Shown: one piece after another, positions 17,350-26,578 of the stretch | Position numbering within the stretch: position 1 is the stretch's first letter | Layout of the letters: each line of letters begins with the position of its first letter | Assembly (NCBI RefSeq): GCF_000744935.1 | Contig: NZ_JQMW01000009.1 | Location: 310,001 to 374,000, forward strand | Direction: 5' to 3' | Length of the DNA stretch: 64,000 bases | From: Clostridium sp. KNHs214 | Lineage (GTDB): Bacteria; Bacillota; Clostridia; Clostridiales; Clostridiaceae | Notes under the pieces: model-generated | What the model was told of the DNA's origin: nothing | The model's input: the letters and a program-made list of their open reading frames with translations, nothing else | Databases searched by the model: none | Translations under genes and position numbers: made by a program

Positions 17350-17921
17350 TGAATGATAAAGAGTTCTTTAACCAAGTAGCATTTAAGTGGGATGATATGT
17401 GTCATCATGATGAAAATAAAATAAATCATATAATAGATATAAGTGATGTTAAGAAAGAGTCTAAAATCCTTGATGTGGGCACAGGGACAGGAGTTCTTAT
17501 AAAATATTTAATGAAGACAAATCCTAAAGAAATTTATGGTGTAGATTTGTCAGAAAATATGATACAGGTTGCCAAAAGTAAATATAAGGATGATAGAGTA
17601 AAATTTTATGCAGAAGATGTAGTAGAATTTAATGAAGAAAAAGATTTTGATTATATATTCATTTATTCTGCATATCCACATTTTAAAGATAAGGAAAAAC
17701 TTTTTAGTCATTTAAGAAAGCTTATGAAGGAAAATGGTAAAATAATAATTTGTCATTCTCAAAGCAAGGAGGATATAAACAGGGTGCATGCTTCCAAGGA
17801 GGCTGTAAAAGAACATATACTTCCAAAGGCAGAGATTACCTGTGAAATTATGAAAAATTATTTTAAAATAAACAAGTGCATTGACAATGATGAAATGTAT
17901 TATATATCTGCCGTAAAATAA
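17346..17921 (+). CDS. Class I SAM-dependent methyltransferase
   Basis: This 191-residue cytoplasmic enzyme has motif I ILDVGTGTGVL (residues 41-51), the acidic end of strand 2 in YGVDLSENM and a motif III-like LMKENGKIIICHS. It overlaps the ECF S-component gene by ATGA, so they form a two-gene operon. The pairing suggests the methyltransferase acts on, or together with, the compound imported by the ECF transporter, but the substrate is unknown. A second ATG immediately follows the first; either could be used. Confidence 0.88.
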   Translation: MMNDKEFFNQVAFKWDDMCHHDENKINHIIDISDVKKESKILDVGTGTGVLIKYLMKTNPKEIYGVDLSENMIQVAKSKYKDDRVKFYAEDVVEFNEEKDFDYIFIYSAYPHFKDKEKLFSHLRKLMKENGKIIICHSQSKEDINRVHASKEAVKEHILPKAEITCEIMKNYFKINKCIDNDEMYYISAVK

Positions 17922-17979
17922 TTGTATATTGAAGTAATTTAGAGCTAAATATAGATTTATTTTATCTATACTTATTATT

Positions 17980-18018
17980 GACTGCTATACTGAGTGACTA
18001 GTATAGCAGTCCTATTTT
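17980..18018 (+). terminator. Terminator of the ECF-methyltransferase operon
   Basis: GACTGCTATACT and AGTATAGCAGTC pair perfectly around GAGTGACT and are followed by a T-run. Confidence 0.92.
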
Positions 18019-18164
18019 TTTTACTCAAAAAAATCATTATATCTCCGATATAAAATAAATTTGTTAAAAAATATGAATTACAGGAAATAAGAGGTAAATA
18101 AAGAAATAAATATAAATATATATATATTTATACTCACTTGGAGTACTATACTTAATTACAAATA

Positions 18165-18193
18165 TTGATAAAAATAACATATAAGTTTATTAT
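18165..18193 (+). promoter_or_regulatory. Promoter of the secreted-protein gene
   Basis: TTGATA and TATTAT are 17 bases apart. A 12-bp sequence, AATAACATATAA, occurs in the spacer (18173-18184) and again near the transcript start (18197-18208), 24 bases apart in direct repeat, which suggests binding of a dimeric regulator. Confidence 0.65.
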
Positions 18194-18238
18194 AAGAATA
18201 ACATATAACTGCATGATAATAGAGGAGGATTTGGGGAA

Positions 18239-18691
18239 ATGTTAAAAAACAAATTTGCAAAAAAGCTAGCTGCTAGTATGCTAGTACTTGGAGTAGTATC
18301 TGGAGCAATTCTTACTAATGTAAAAGCTGCGAATACAGCGGATCATTATTGGCAATTTTATAAGGAACTAGGTAATGCAGGAAATCACTATATTCCAGAA
18401 TTAAGGTCAAAAACTAATACTACGCCAGCATATGTAAAAATATCCTATTGGGAAGGGAAATCAGGAGATTATGTACAAATGTGGGTAGTTGATCAAGATC
18501 ATAATAGTCTTCAAGGAGGTATACCTGTTAAGACAGTTTCTGGTAATGGACAATACTCTATTCATAGCAATGCATATGAAACTATAGGTAATAGTCCAGT
18601 AACTATAGGATTTTATGCACCATATCGAAATTTTCGTTCTTGGTCAGCTAGTGGTGTCTGGAGCCCAGATTCAACAAGAAATTATAATTAG
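18239..18691 (+). CDS. Secreted 150-aa protein heading an ABC transporter cassette
   Basis: A clear signal peptide (Lys-rich start, hydrophobic core to about residue 26, likely cut after Ala30 in NVKA) precedes a ~120-residue mature protein rich in Tyr, Trp, Ser, Gly and Asn, without cysteine. Its pattern of aromatic residues and short beta strands is like that of small secreted clostridial/bacillar proteins of the DUF2712 or bacteriocin-like type; I make that link with low confidence. AGGAGG precedes the start. A 13-bp hairpin separates it from five downstream genes for a putative ABC system, so it may be made in excess over them. It may be the cargo, or the cue, of that transporter. Confidence 0.75.
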   Translation: MLKNKFAKKLAASMLVLGVVSGAILTNVKAANTADHYWQFYKELGNAGNHYIPELRSKTNTTPAYVKISYWEGKSGDYVQMWVVDQDHNSLQGGIPVKTVSGNGQYSIHSNAYETIGNSPVTIGFYAPYRNFRSWSASGVWSPDSTRNYN

Positions 18692-18722
18692 TATAATTAA
18701 AAGTAGTAAATTTTATCCATGT

Positions 18723-18758
18723 AAGTGTAATATTTAAAATGTAAATATTACACTTTTT
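18723..18758 (+). terminator. Terminator or attenuator after the secreted-protein gene
   Basis: AAGTGTAATATTT and AAATATTACACTT pair perfectly around a 6-base loop and are followed by TTTAT. It would let the secreted protein be expressed more strongly than the transporter genes. Confidence 0.85.
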
Positions 18759-18834
18759 ATGGGTGAAAAATTAAATTTGTGAATTATGAAATAATATGTA
18801 TTGATTAATTATAGTTCAAAAGAAAGGAGAAAAT

Positions 18835-19629
18835 ATGTTTTCAATTGAATTAAAAAGGGCTTTTTCAAGATTATCATTTAAAATAGCTATTTCTATAGGA
18901 ATTGTATTTTGTATATTAAGTATAGTTAAAATTCCTATGTATGGAGGCGATATTTTAGATAATTATATAAAAGGATTTGTTGGCACTCCTTTTGAACATT
19001 TCATATTTTTTAAAGCAAATCCTATATCAAATCTTCTTATAATTATTATGCCAATAATAAGCACATTGGGTTATTCAGATTCCTATATAGAGGATTTCAA
19101 AAGTGGAATGATAAAAGGCATTTATACTAGGCAAAACAAACGTAGATATTTGCTATCAAAGTATTTCGCAAATTTTATAGCAGGAGGAGCGGCTTTTGCA
19201 CTTCCGTTAGTATTGAATTATGTTACTTTAATTCTTATTTATCCAAGTGTGCAACCTAACATGGTGTTTGGCGGTACAAGTATAATGCCTAATGGTTTAC
19301 TTTCAAATCTTTTTTATGGTCATGCAAATTTATATATAATCATGTGGATAGCAATTTATTTTCTATATTCAGGAGCGTTTGCATCTATAGCATTATGTTT
19401 TAGCACAATCATAAAGAATAAGTTTGTAGTAATATTTATTCCATTCATATTATATATTTTGGTTGAAGGATTTTGCGAATTATTTAATAAAATTGAGTAT
19501 TCACCACAGACTTTTTTGTATTTATCTATGAACAAGAATTTTTATGCGATTTTACTAGAATTTATACTTATTTTTATGATTACTATTAGTTTGTTCTTTT
19601 TTGGGGGAGTAAAGGATGAAGTTTACTAG
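18835..19629 (+). CDS. ABC-2 type membrane protein 1 of the cassette
   Basis: This 264-residue protein has six hydrophobic segments and the general shape of ABC-2 type permeases, with a first helix near residues 13-35 and a polar region SYIEDFKSGMIKGIYTR after helix 2 typical of the coupling segment. AAAGGAG precedes the ATG. It overlaps the next gene by 14 bases, so the two are coupled. With the genes at 19616 and 20472 it gives three unlike membrane subunits for one ATPase, a layout known from peptide self-protection transporters such as LanEFG types. The specific role is unknown. Confidence 0.8.
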   Translation: MFSIELKRAFSRLSFKIAISIGIVFCILSIVKIPMYGGDILDNYIKGFVGTPFEHFIFFKANPISNLLIIIMPIISTLGYSDSYIEDFKSGMIKGIYTRQNKRRYLLSKYFANFIAGGAAFALPLVLNYVTLILIYPSVQPNMVFGGTSIMPNGLLSNLFYGHANLYIIMWIAIYFLYSGAFASIALCFSTIIKNKFVVIFIPFILYILVEGFCELFNKIEYSPQTFLYLSMNKNFYAILLEFILIFMITISLFFFGGVKDEVY

Positions 19630-20428
19630 TTTAATTAATGATTTTTATAAAAAACTATTATTAATAAAATATAGGGTATTTATTAGTCTTTTCATTATGT
19701 ATGTAGTCTTGATTTGTTTGGCTAGAGTTTATGTAAGTAGCATACCAACAGATATTAAAGTATCAATATTTGATATGTTATGTGATGTGTATAAGGGATT
19801 TGGGATAGTAGGAGTATCTAGATATATATTTCCTATAATACCTGTGTTTACATTCATATTAATTAGCTTACTGGATTTTGACAACAAAATAGTATGTCTA
19901 ATTCGTTACCATTCAAGAAGAAGTATTTGGAGAAAAAGGGTTTTATACACAATCAACCTTTCTTTTCTGTTTAGCGTAATAATAGTGTTAGGTGGGTATC
20001 TAGCAAGTGGGATATTAATGGGTGGTTTTGAAAACAAATGGATAAATACGGAAGGCACTATATATAAATTACTAGGAGAACCAACTAATTGGAGTACACT
20101 TTTTAGTAAGTTTACTTCATATAAAATACTATTTTTTATTTTTACAAGCAATTTTTTAGGGTTGTGTGCTATTGGACTTTTAATTTGCACCATGAAAACA
20201 TTTTTAAAAAATCAATATGTTTGTATGCTACTAATTGCAATTATATTTGCACCAGTATTATTTAATAAATTTTCAATTGTATTAAAGCAAATGACTATTA
20301 ATTTAGCAAAGTGGATGAATACAATGACTATTGTAGAAAACGGTGTATATTTAATTTTGCTCATACTTATGCTGTGCATGTTAGGAGAGTGGATTATAGG
20401 CAAAAAGGATATTATAAGCAAAATATAA
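19616..20428 (+). CDS. ABC-2 type membrane protein 2 of the cassette
   Basis: This 270-residue protein has about six hydrophobic segments; the region LIRYHSRRSIWRKRVLYT after helix 2 is basic and resembles the cytoplasmic coupling region of the first permease. GGGGGAG lies upstream of its ATG, inside the end of the preceding gene. I recognise no specific family beyond ABC-2-like architecture. Composition and codon use match its neighbours. Confidence 0.78.
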   Translation: MKFTSLINDFYKKLLLIKYRVFISLFIMYVVLICLARVYVSSIPTDIKVSIFDMLCDVYKGFGIVGVSRYIFPIIPVFTFILISLLDFDNKIVCLIRYHSRRSIWRKRVLYTINLSFLFSVIIVLGGYLASGILMGGFENKWINTEGTIYKLLGEPTNWSTLFSKFTSYKILFFIFTSNFLGLCAIGLLICTMKTFLKNQYVCMLLIAIIFAPVLFNKFSIVLKQMTINLAKWMNTMTIVENGVYLILLILMLCMLGEWIIGKKDIISKI

Positions 20429-20471
20429 ATAATTGAGGTGAGGGGTTATATATAAAAAGAATTTTATATTG

Positions 20472-21245
20472 ATGCGTTCTTTAATAAAAAGGGATTTTAC
20501 ATATACTTTTAAAAGTATTTTTATTAAGAATACTTTTATTGGAGTAGTTTTTTTAATAGTCAACCTTATTATAATAATCAATGTAAATAGATTTAGTGGA
20601 GCGAAAAGTATAAATTTGATTTTTGAAATTTTAAAAGGTGCACCATATTATAATGCAAATGATGGTTTATCAATACCTATGGTATGGTTTATTATTAATA
20701 CTTTCGTAATTTTTAGTTTGGCAAATTATACTTATGATGATTTTAGGCACAATGGAAAATATGTTTTAACAAGGATTAAAAAAGTAGGCTATTTTTATTT
20801 TGCAAAAGTATTTTGGCTAATATATAATGTTTTGATATATTACGTAATGCTATTTGCAATAATGATAATATTAGAAAAGGTATTTTCACGTGAATTTAGT
20901 AAATGGATTTTTGCTGATGGTATTCATTTAAATATGAATGATATTGTTATAAAAATATTCTTATTGTATATTACCACATCTATTGCTTTAGCACTTCTTC
21001 AGAATACAATATCGTTAGTATTAAAGCCTGTGTATTCTTATATTATAATTTTAGTTGTAATTATTATTTCCGTTTTTACAGTTAATAATTTATTGCCAGG
21101 ACAACATTCTTTAATTTTAAGGCATGTACCTTTTGACAATATACATGGGTTGAGCTTTAGAAAATCAATATTTTATAATTTCGTATTATCGATTTTTTCA
21201 ATTATGGTAGGGTATGGTATATTTTTAAAAAAAGATATATTATAA
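20472..21245 (+). CDS. ABC-2 type membrane protein 3 of the cassette
   Basis: This 257-residue hydrophobic protein has six predicted helices and a basic segment (YVLTRIKKVGYFYFAK) after helix 2 like the other two permeases. The start is uncertain. ATG 20472 aligns best with the N-terminus of the first permease (MRSLIKRDF against MFSIELKRAF), yet the good ribosome binding site, GAGGTG at 20435-20440, is 31 bases away. Seven bases after that site the in-frame codon is ATA (20448), with no stop between, so a non-standard ATA start is possible. The ATPase gene follows 48 bases later. Confidence 0.78.
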   Translation: MRSLIKRDFTYTFKSIFIKNTFIGVVFLIVNLIIIINVNRFSGAKSINLIFEILKGAPYYNANDGLSIPMVWFIINTFVIFSLANYTYDDFRHNGKYVLTRIKKVGYFYFAKVFWLIYNVLIYYVMLFAIMIILEKVFSREFSKWIFADGIHLNMNDIVIKIFLLYITTSIALALLQNTISLVLKPVYSYIIILVVIIISVFTVNNLLPGQHSLILRHVPFDNIHGLSFRKSIFYNFVLSIFSIMVGYGIFLKKDIL

Positions 21246-21293
21246 GATAAACTACCCAAGGTATAGAACTTAAGAAAGGACGGTTTTATAAAC

Positions 21294-21959
21294 ATGGGGA
21301 AAGAGTACGTAGAAATTAGTAATTATAAAAAAGTCATTAAAGGAAATACTATTTTGTCAGATATAAATTTAAAATTTCAAAGGGGTAAAGTATATGGGTT
21401 TAAGGGGAAAAATGGTTCTGGAAAATCTATGTTATTTCGTGCTATTAGCGGACTTATTAAAGCTACAGAAGGAGAAGTAATGATAAATGGAAAGAAAATT
21501 GGTAGGGATATTTCCTTTCCAGAAAATTTAGGACTTCTAATTGAGTATCCTGGATTCTTATCTGACTTTACGGGATTTCAAAATTTAAAATATCTTGCAG
21601 ATATAAATAAAAAAATTGATGATAATAAGATAAAAAATACATTAGAAGCAGTTGGTTTAGATCCAGAAGATAAGCGTAAATTTAAAAAATACTCTCTAGG
21701 TATGAAGCAGAGGTTAGGGGTAGCCCAAGCTGTAATGGAAAACCCAGACATAATAATATTGGATGAACCAACCAACGCACTGGATATTGATGGGGTAGAA
21801 TTAATAAATAAAATTATTTTGGAACTAAGAAATCAAAACAAATTAATTTTAATTTCTAATCATGACAAGGAAGAAATGGAAATGATAGCTGATGAAATAT
21901 ATACTATTCATGAAGGAAAGATAACTGATCATGTAGTCTTAAGAAAGGAAAATATATAA
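21294..21959 (+). CDS. ABC transporter ATPase of the cassette
   Basis: This 221-residue ATPase has Walker A GKNGSGKSM (about residues 38-46), a signature YSLGMKQRLGVAQAV and Walker B IIILDEPTNALD, followed by the H-loop SNHD. It is a single-domain ATPase of the kind that works with ABC-2 permeases in peptide immunity or export. It lies directly after three permease genes and 2 bases before the anchored protein gene, so the five genes probably make one complex or pathway. AAAGGA lies 13 bases before the ATG, somewhat distant. Confidence 0.92.
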   Translation: MGKEYVEISNYKKVIKGNTILSDINLKFQRGKVYGFKGKNGSGKSMLFRAISGLIKATEGEVMINGKKIGRDISFPENLGLLIEYPGFLSDFTGFQNLKYLADINKKIDDNKIKNTLEAVGLDPEDKRKFKKYSLGMKQRLGVAQAVMENPDIIILDEPTNALDIDGVELINKIILELRNQNKLILISNHDKEEMEMIADEIYTIHEGKITDHVVLRKENI

Positions 21960-21961
21960 AA

Positions 21962-22501
21962 ATGAATAAAAAATCAAAGCTCATAATTATTGTATCTATA
22001 GTTCTGTGTATAATATTATTTTGCTTTTTTAGATATAAAAAAATAAATAATAATGTGGCTAAAACCTATGAAAAACAGGAATACAGTATTGGTGAAAATA
22101 TTCATTTGGATAATTTAGATCTTGTGGTTAAATCTTATAAGTTTATTCAGTACAATAAGGATGATAATGTGGATGTTTTACTAGAGTTAAATTTAAAAAA
22201 TACAAGCAAAAAAACAGTGGATGCTTCATCATTAATATATAATAGTAAATTAGCTGCGGAATTTGAGTATGTGGATACTCCCAGTGTAGAAAAACAAGAT
22301 TTAAGTAGATTAAAAAAATTACAACCAAACCATGAAATAAGTATAACCTTTAAATATTCAGTATTAGCTAGAACTATAAAAAAATTCAAAAATAAGACTG
22401 AATTCAAATTCTATATTGCAAATGATTTATATAAAGAAGACATCATTAAAAAATATAAAGAATTAAAGCTTTATTCAAAATATGTTTATTTGAAAAGTTA
22501 G
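21962..22501 (+). CDS. Membrane-anchored extracytoplasmic protein (DUF4352-like)
   Basis: This 179-residue protein has one N-terminal membrane helix (about residues 6-23) and then an extracytoplasmic domain of beta pattern (IGENIHLDNLDLVVKSYKF ... VLLELNLKNTSKKTVDASS), which is like the Ig-like DUF4352/telomeric-repeat-like class of lipoprotein and anchored domains. There is no lipobox cysteine. It starts 2 bases after the ATPase stop. It may bind the secreted protein or shield its target at the cell surface; that is inference from position. Confidence 0.72.
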   Translation: MNKKSKLIIIVSIVLCIILFCFFRYKKINNNVAKTYEKQEYSIGENIHLDNLDLVVKSYKFIQYNKDDNVDVLLELNLKNTSKKTVDASSLIYNSKLAAEFEYVDTPSVEKQDLSRLKKLQPNHEISITFKYSVLARTIKKFKNKTEFKFYIANDLYKEDIIKKYKELKLYSKYVYLKS

Positions 22502-22610
22502 AAAATAAGTTTTTTGTTATGATAAAAAATCTTATGGATTCTAATGGGGATTTAGACATAAGAATGGGTTGAAAAAATATGAGTATATTTAAAACAGAAT
22601 AATGGTTTAA

Positions 22611-22640
22611 GAAGCCTCCAAGTCATGGGGGCTTTTATTA
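22611..22640 (+). terminator. Terminator of the secreted-protein/ABC cassette
   Basis: AAGCCTCC pairs with GGGGGCTT (one G-U pair), followed by TTATT. Confidence 0.75.
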
Positions 22641-22935
22641 GCTGAAAAAATAGATTATAGTACTTGCTAATATGGGATTATTTTTTACTGAATTTACAGT
22701 TTAAATAAGATATAATGTATTATGTATGTAAAAAAAATATAGAGGACTAAATAAGAAAAGTTTCTCTTATAATTTTGAAAATTTTAGGCAGGGATATAAA
22801 TAGATATGCTAAATCTAGTCTTATTAATAAAACTAGAATATAGAATCTAAATAAAATCTATAATTAAAATAATAAAATTATTTGGAAATTAGTCACTAGA
22901 AATTGTGGATTCACATAGATAGAAAGGACGATAAA
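22641..22935 (+). other. Intergenic region before the ABC-F gene
   Basis: This AT-rich region shows no convincing hairpin or conserved element. It must carry the promoter of the downstream gene, but I see no clear one. Confidence 0.4.
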
Positions 22936-24903
22936 ATGAATTTAATAACATTAGAAAATATAAATAAGAGTTACGGTGAGAAGATACTTTTAAGGGATGT
23001 GTCTCTTGGCATAAATGATGGAGAAAAAATAGGACTGATAGGAATAAATGGGACAGGTAAATCTACTCTTCTTAAGATTATAGGGGGGCTAGAGAATTTT
23101 GATGGAGGAAACATCATAAAGAAAAATAAGCTTATTATAGAATGTTTAAATCAAAGCATGGAATTTCAGGAGGAACTAACGGTTATACAGCAAATATTTA
23201 AGGGCGATTCTCCAGTGATGAAAGTTTTAAGAAAATATGAAGAGATGATGGACAGTATAGAGAAGAATCCTGAGAATTTAAATCTTCAAAGTAAACTTAT
23301 GGATATTACAAGTAAGATAGATGCACTTGACGCATGGAGTCTTGAAAGTAATGCTAAGATAATTCTTACAAAGCTTGGAATAAACGATTTTAATGCAAAG
23401 GTAGGAAAGCTTTCTGGTGGGCAGAGAAAAAGAATAGCTCTAGCAGGAGCACTTATTAGGCCCTGTGACCTTTTGATATTAGATGAGCCTACCAACCATT
23501 TGGATAATGAAACTATAAAATGGCTTGAAGAGTATTTAAATGCCAGAAAGGGCTCTCTTATTATGATAACCCACGACAGATATTTTCTAGACAGGGTAAC
23601 TAATAGAATATTGGAGTTAAATAGAGGAAATTTATACAGTTATGAAGGAAACTATAGTGTATATTTAAGCGCTAAGGTAGAAAGACAAGAACTAGAAAAA
23701 TCTCTAGAACAAAAGAGGCAAAACTTATATAGAAGAGAATTGGCATGGATAAGAAGAGGAGTTAAAGCTAGGGGCACTAAGCAAAAGGCCAGAGTGGATA
23801 GATTTAAAGAACTAGCAGCAGAAGAAGGCTATGCAGATGATGAAAACATGGATATATGTGTTGGAAGCACTAGACTTGGAAAAAAAGTAATAATTGCAGA
23901 GGAAATAAATAAGAGTTTTGGAGACAAAAAAATTATAAAAGACTTTAATTTTATATTGAGTGGAGAAGATAGAGTAGGTATAATAGGAAACAATGGACTT
24001 GGTAAGTCTACTCTTTTAAATATTTTATCTAGAAATGTAGAAGCTGATAATGGTCTAATAGATGTGGGTGAAACAGTGCAAATAGGATATTTTTCTCAAG
24101 AATACACTCATATGGATGAAAATATGAGGGCTATAGAATATATAAAGGAAGCAGGAGAATTTATAAAAACGGCACATGGACATTCTATAAGTGCCTCTCA
24201 AATGATGGAAAGATTTTTGTTCCCAGGAGATATACAATATGCTCCTATAGGTAAGTTATCTGGGGGGGAAAAGAGAAGGCTTCAACTTTTAAGGGTTTTA
24301 ATGCATGCACCTAATGTACTGTTTTTAGATGAGCCTACCAACGATTTGGATATTGATACATTAAATGTATTAGAAAATTATATTGAAAACTTTGAAGGGG
24401 CAGTGGTTACAGTTTCCCACGATAGATACTTCTTAGATAAAATTGCAAATAGAATACTTGCTTTTAGAGGAAATGGTGAAGTTTTAGAGCATACAGGAAA
24501 TTATTCAGACTATGTGGATTTTTTAGAAAAAACACAGCAAAGTTCATGTGTAGAAGATGATATACAACAGAAAATACCTAAAGATAATCAAAAGGCAGGA
24601 AAATCTAAGAAAAGTGAAGATGAAAAAAGTGAAAATAGTAATTTGAAAAATAGCAATAAGCCTTCTAAAATAAAATTCTCCTATAAAGAGCAAAGAGAAT
24701 ATGAAAAAATAGATGAAGTTATAGAAGGAATAGAAAAAAATCTTTCAGAGATTGAAGAAAAAATAAATTCAACCGCCAGTGATTATACATTACTGGAGGA
24801 ATTATTAGCTAAAAAAGAAGAGCTTGAAGGTGAACTTTTAGAGCTAATGGAAAGATGGGAGTATTTAAATGAAATAGCAGAAAAGATTAAAAATCAGAGC
24901 TAG
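22936..24903 (+). CDS. ABC-F ATPase, Uup-like
   Basis: This 655-residue cytoplasmic protein has two ABC ATPase domains without membrane helices. Walker A motifs are GINGTGKST and GNNGLGKST; signatures are LSGGQRKR and LSGGEKRR; both Walker B motifs end DEPTN. A basic inter-domain linker contains RRGVKARGTKQKARVDR, and the last ~70 residues form a coiled coil (about residues 575-650), the C-terminal domain typical of Uup. ABC-F proteins act at the ribosome or on branched DNA, not in transport. ATG 22936 is chosen with AAAGGA upstream; a TTG at 22903 has none. Another ABC-F gene follows 30 bases later. Confidence 0.92.
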   Translation: MNLITLENINKSYGEKILLRDVSLGINDGEKIGLIGINGTGKSTLLKIIGGLENFDGGNIIKKNKLIIECLNQSMEFQEELTVIQQIFKGDSPVMKVLRKYEEMMDSIEKNPENLNLQSKLMDITSKIDALDAWSLESNAKIILTKLGINDFNAKVGKLSGGQRKRIALAGALIRPCDLLILDEPTNHLDNETIKWLEEYLNARKGSLIMITHDRYFLDRVTNRILELNRGNLYSYEGNYSVYLSAKVERQELEKSLEQKRQNLYRRELAWIRRGVKARGTKQKARVDRFKELAAEEGYADDENMDICVGSTRLGKKVIIAEEINKSFGDKKIIKDFNFILSGEDRVGIIGNNGLGKSTLLNILSRNVEADNGLIDVGETVQIGYFSQEYTHMDENMRAIEYIKEAGEFIKTAHGHSISASQMMERFLFPGDIQYAPIGKLSGGEKRRLQLLRVLMHAPNVLFLDEPTNDLDIDTLNVLENYIENFEGAVVTVSHDRYFLDKIANRILAFRGNGEVLEHTGNYSDYVDFLEKTQQSSCVEDDIQQKIPKDNQKAGKSKKSEDEKSENSNLKNSNKPSKIKFSYKEQREYEKIDEVIEGIEKNLSEIEEKINSTASDYTLLEELLAKKEELEGELLELMERWEYLNEIAEKIKNQS

Positions 24904-24933
24904 GAAAACAAAATACAGAAGAGGAGAAAAGAG

Positions 24934-26490
24934 ATGAGTATTTTAACAGTAAAAAACGTAAATCATGGCTTTGGAGCTAGAGCCATATTTGAAGATGTGT
25001 CCTTTAGACTTTTAAAGGGAGAGCATGTAGGTTTAATAGGAGCTAATGGAGAAGGAAAATCTACCTTTATGAATATAATAACTGGAAAGATAGCACCAGA
25101 TGAGGGGACTGTAGAGTGGTCAAATAGAATTAGAGTTGGATACATGGATCAGCATGCAGTGCTGCAAAAGGGGAATACCATAAGAGATATACTTAGACAA
25201 AGTTTTAAATATCTTTTTGATCTAGAAAAGGAAATGATAGATATAACAGAAAAGATGGCTGATGCCTCAGAGGATGAACTTACAAAGCTTTTAGAGGATA
25301 TGGGGACTATTCAAGATCTTTTGGATAACAATGGATTTTATGTTATAGATGCCAAAATAGAGGAAGTAGCAGGTGGTCTTGGACTTAGAGATGTGGGACT
25401 GGATAAAGACGTAGCAGAACTAAGTGGCGGACAGAGAACAAAGGTGCTTTTGGCGAAACTTCTTTTAGAAAATCCAGATATACTTCTTTTAGACGAGCCT
25501 ACCAATTATTTGGACGAGCAGCATATAGAGTGGCTTAAGAGATATCTTCAAAATTATGAAAATGCATTTATACTTATATCCCATGATATTCCGTTTTTGA
25601 ACAGTGTTATAAATTTAATTTATCATGTGGATAATAGAAAGCTAGAAAGATATGTAGGAGACTACAATACTTTTATGGCACAAAGAGAAGCAAAGATAAA
25701 GCAAATGGAAGCGGCTTATGAAAGACAGCAGCAGGAAATAAAAGGTCTTAAGGACTTTATAGCTAGAAATAAGGCTAGAGTTGCTACCACAAATATGGCA
25801 AAATCAAGACAGAAGAAGCTTGATAAAATGGATATCATAGAACTTCCAAAGGAAAAGGTAAAGCCTGAATTTAATTTTAAACAAGGAAGAACTTCAGGAA
25901 AAATGATTTTTGAAACTAAGGATTTAGTAATAGGATATGGAGAACCTCTTTCAAAACCTTTAAATATAAGCATGGAGAGAGGTCAGAAAATAGCCCTTGT
26001 GGGAGCTAATGGTATTGGTAAAACCACTCTTCTTAGAAGTTTAATGGGAGAAATTAAATCACTTTCAGGGGAAATTGAACTAGGAGATTATCAGTTAATA
26101 GGGTACTTTGAGCAAGAAGAAAAAGAAGGAAATTATAATACCTGCATAGAAGAGATTTGGCATGAATTTCCAGGATTTACTCAGTATGAGGTAAGAGCAG
26201 CTTTAGCAAAATGCGGACTTACTACAGAGCATATAGAAAGTCAAATAGTAGTTTTATCTGGAGGCGAAAAAGCTAAGGTAAGACTATGTAAGCTTATAAA
26301 TAAGGAAACAAATATATTGATACTGGACGAGCCTACTAATCATTTAGATGTGGAAGCTAAGGATGAACTTAAAAGAGCTTTAAAAGAATACAAAGGCTCC
26401 ATACTCATGGTTTGCCATGAACCTGAATTTTATATGGATGTGGTTACAGAGGTTTGGAATTGTGAAGATTGGACAACTAAGATTGTATAG
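24934..26490 (+). CDS. ABC-F ATPase, YdiF/YbiT-like
   Basis: This 518-residue protein has two ABC domains (Walker A GANGEGKST and GANGIGKTT; signatures LSGGQRTK and LSGGEKAK; Walker B DEPTNYLD and DEPTNHLD) joined by a charged alpha-helical linker from about residue 245 to 310. It lacks the Uup-type C-terminal coiled coil. Subfamilies of this shape act in translation, some as antibiotic-protecting factors, but the linker does not let me assign resistance. The ribosome binding site is GAGGAG. It is in one operon with the upstream Uup-like gene. The end of the gene (WTTKIV) is echoed twice downstream in non-coding DNA. Confidence 0.92.
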   Translation: MSILTVKNVNHGFGARAIFEDVSFRLLKGEHVGLIGANGEGKSTFMNIITGKIAPDEGTVEWSNRIRVGYMDQHAVLQKGNTIRDILRQSFKYLFDLEKEMIDITEKMADASEDELTKLLEDMGTIQDLLDNNGFYVIDAKIEEVAGGLGLRDVGLDKDVAELSGGQRTKVLLAKLLLENPDILLLDEPTNYLDEQHIEWLKRYLQNYENAFILISHDIPFLNSVINLIYHVDNRKLERYVGDYNTFMAQREAKIKQMEAAYERQQQEIKGLKDFIARNKARVATTNMAKSRQKKLDKMDIIELPKEKVKPEFNFKQGRTSGKMIFETKDLVIGYGEPLSKPLNISMERGQKIALVGANGIGKTTLLRSLMGEIKSLSGEIELGDYQLIGYFEQEEKEGNYNTCIEEIWHEFPGFTQYEVRAALAKCGLTTEHIESQIVVLSGGEKAKVRLCKLINKETNILILDEPTNHLDVEAKDELKRALKEYKGSILMVCHEPEFYMDVVTEVWNCEDWTTKIV

Positions 26491-26578
26491 TAATTTTATA
26501 ATGGAACAATTAGTTTACAAGCTAGCTCTTTATAGTCTATAATAAAAATACAAAATGGTATATATCGGAGGGAAAAAC

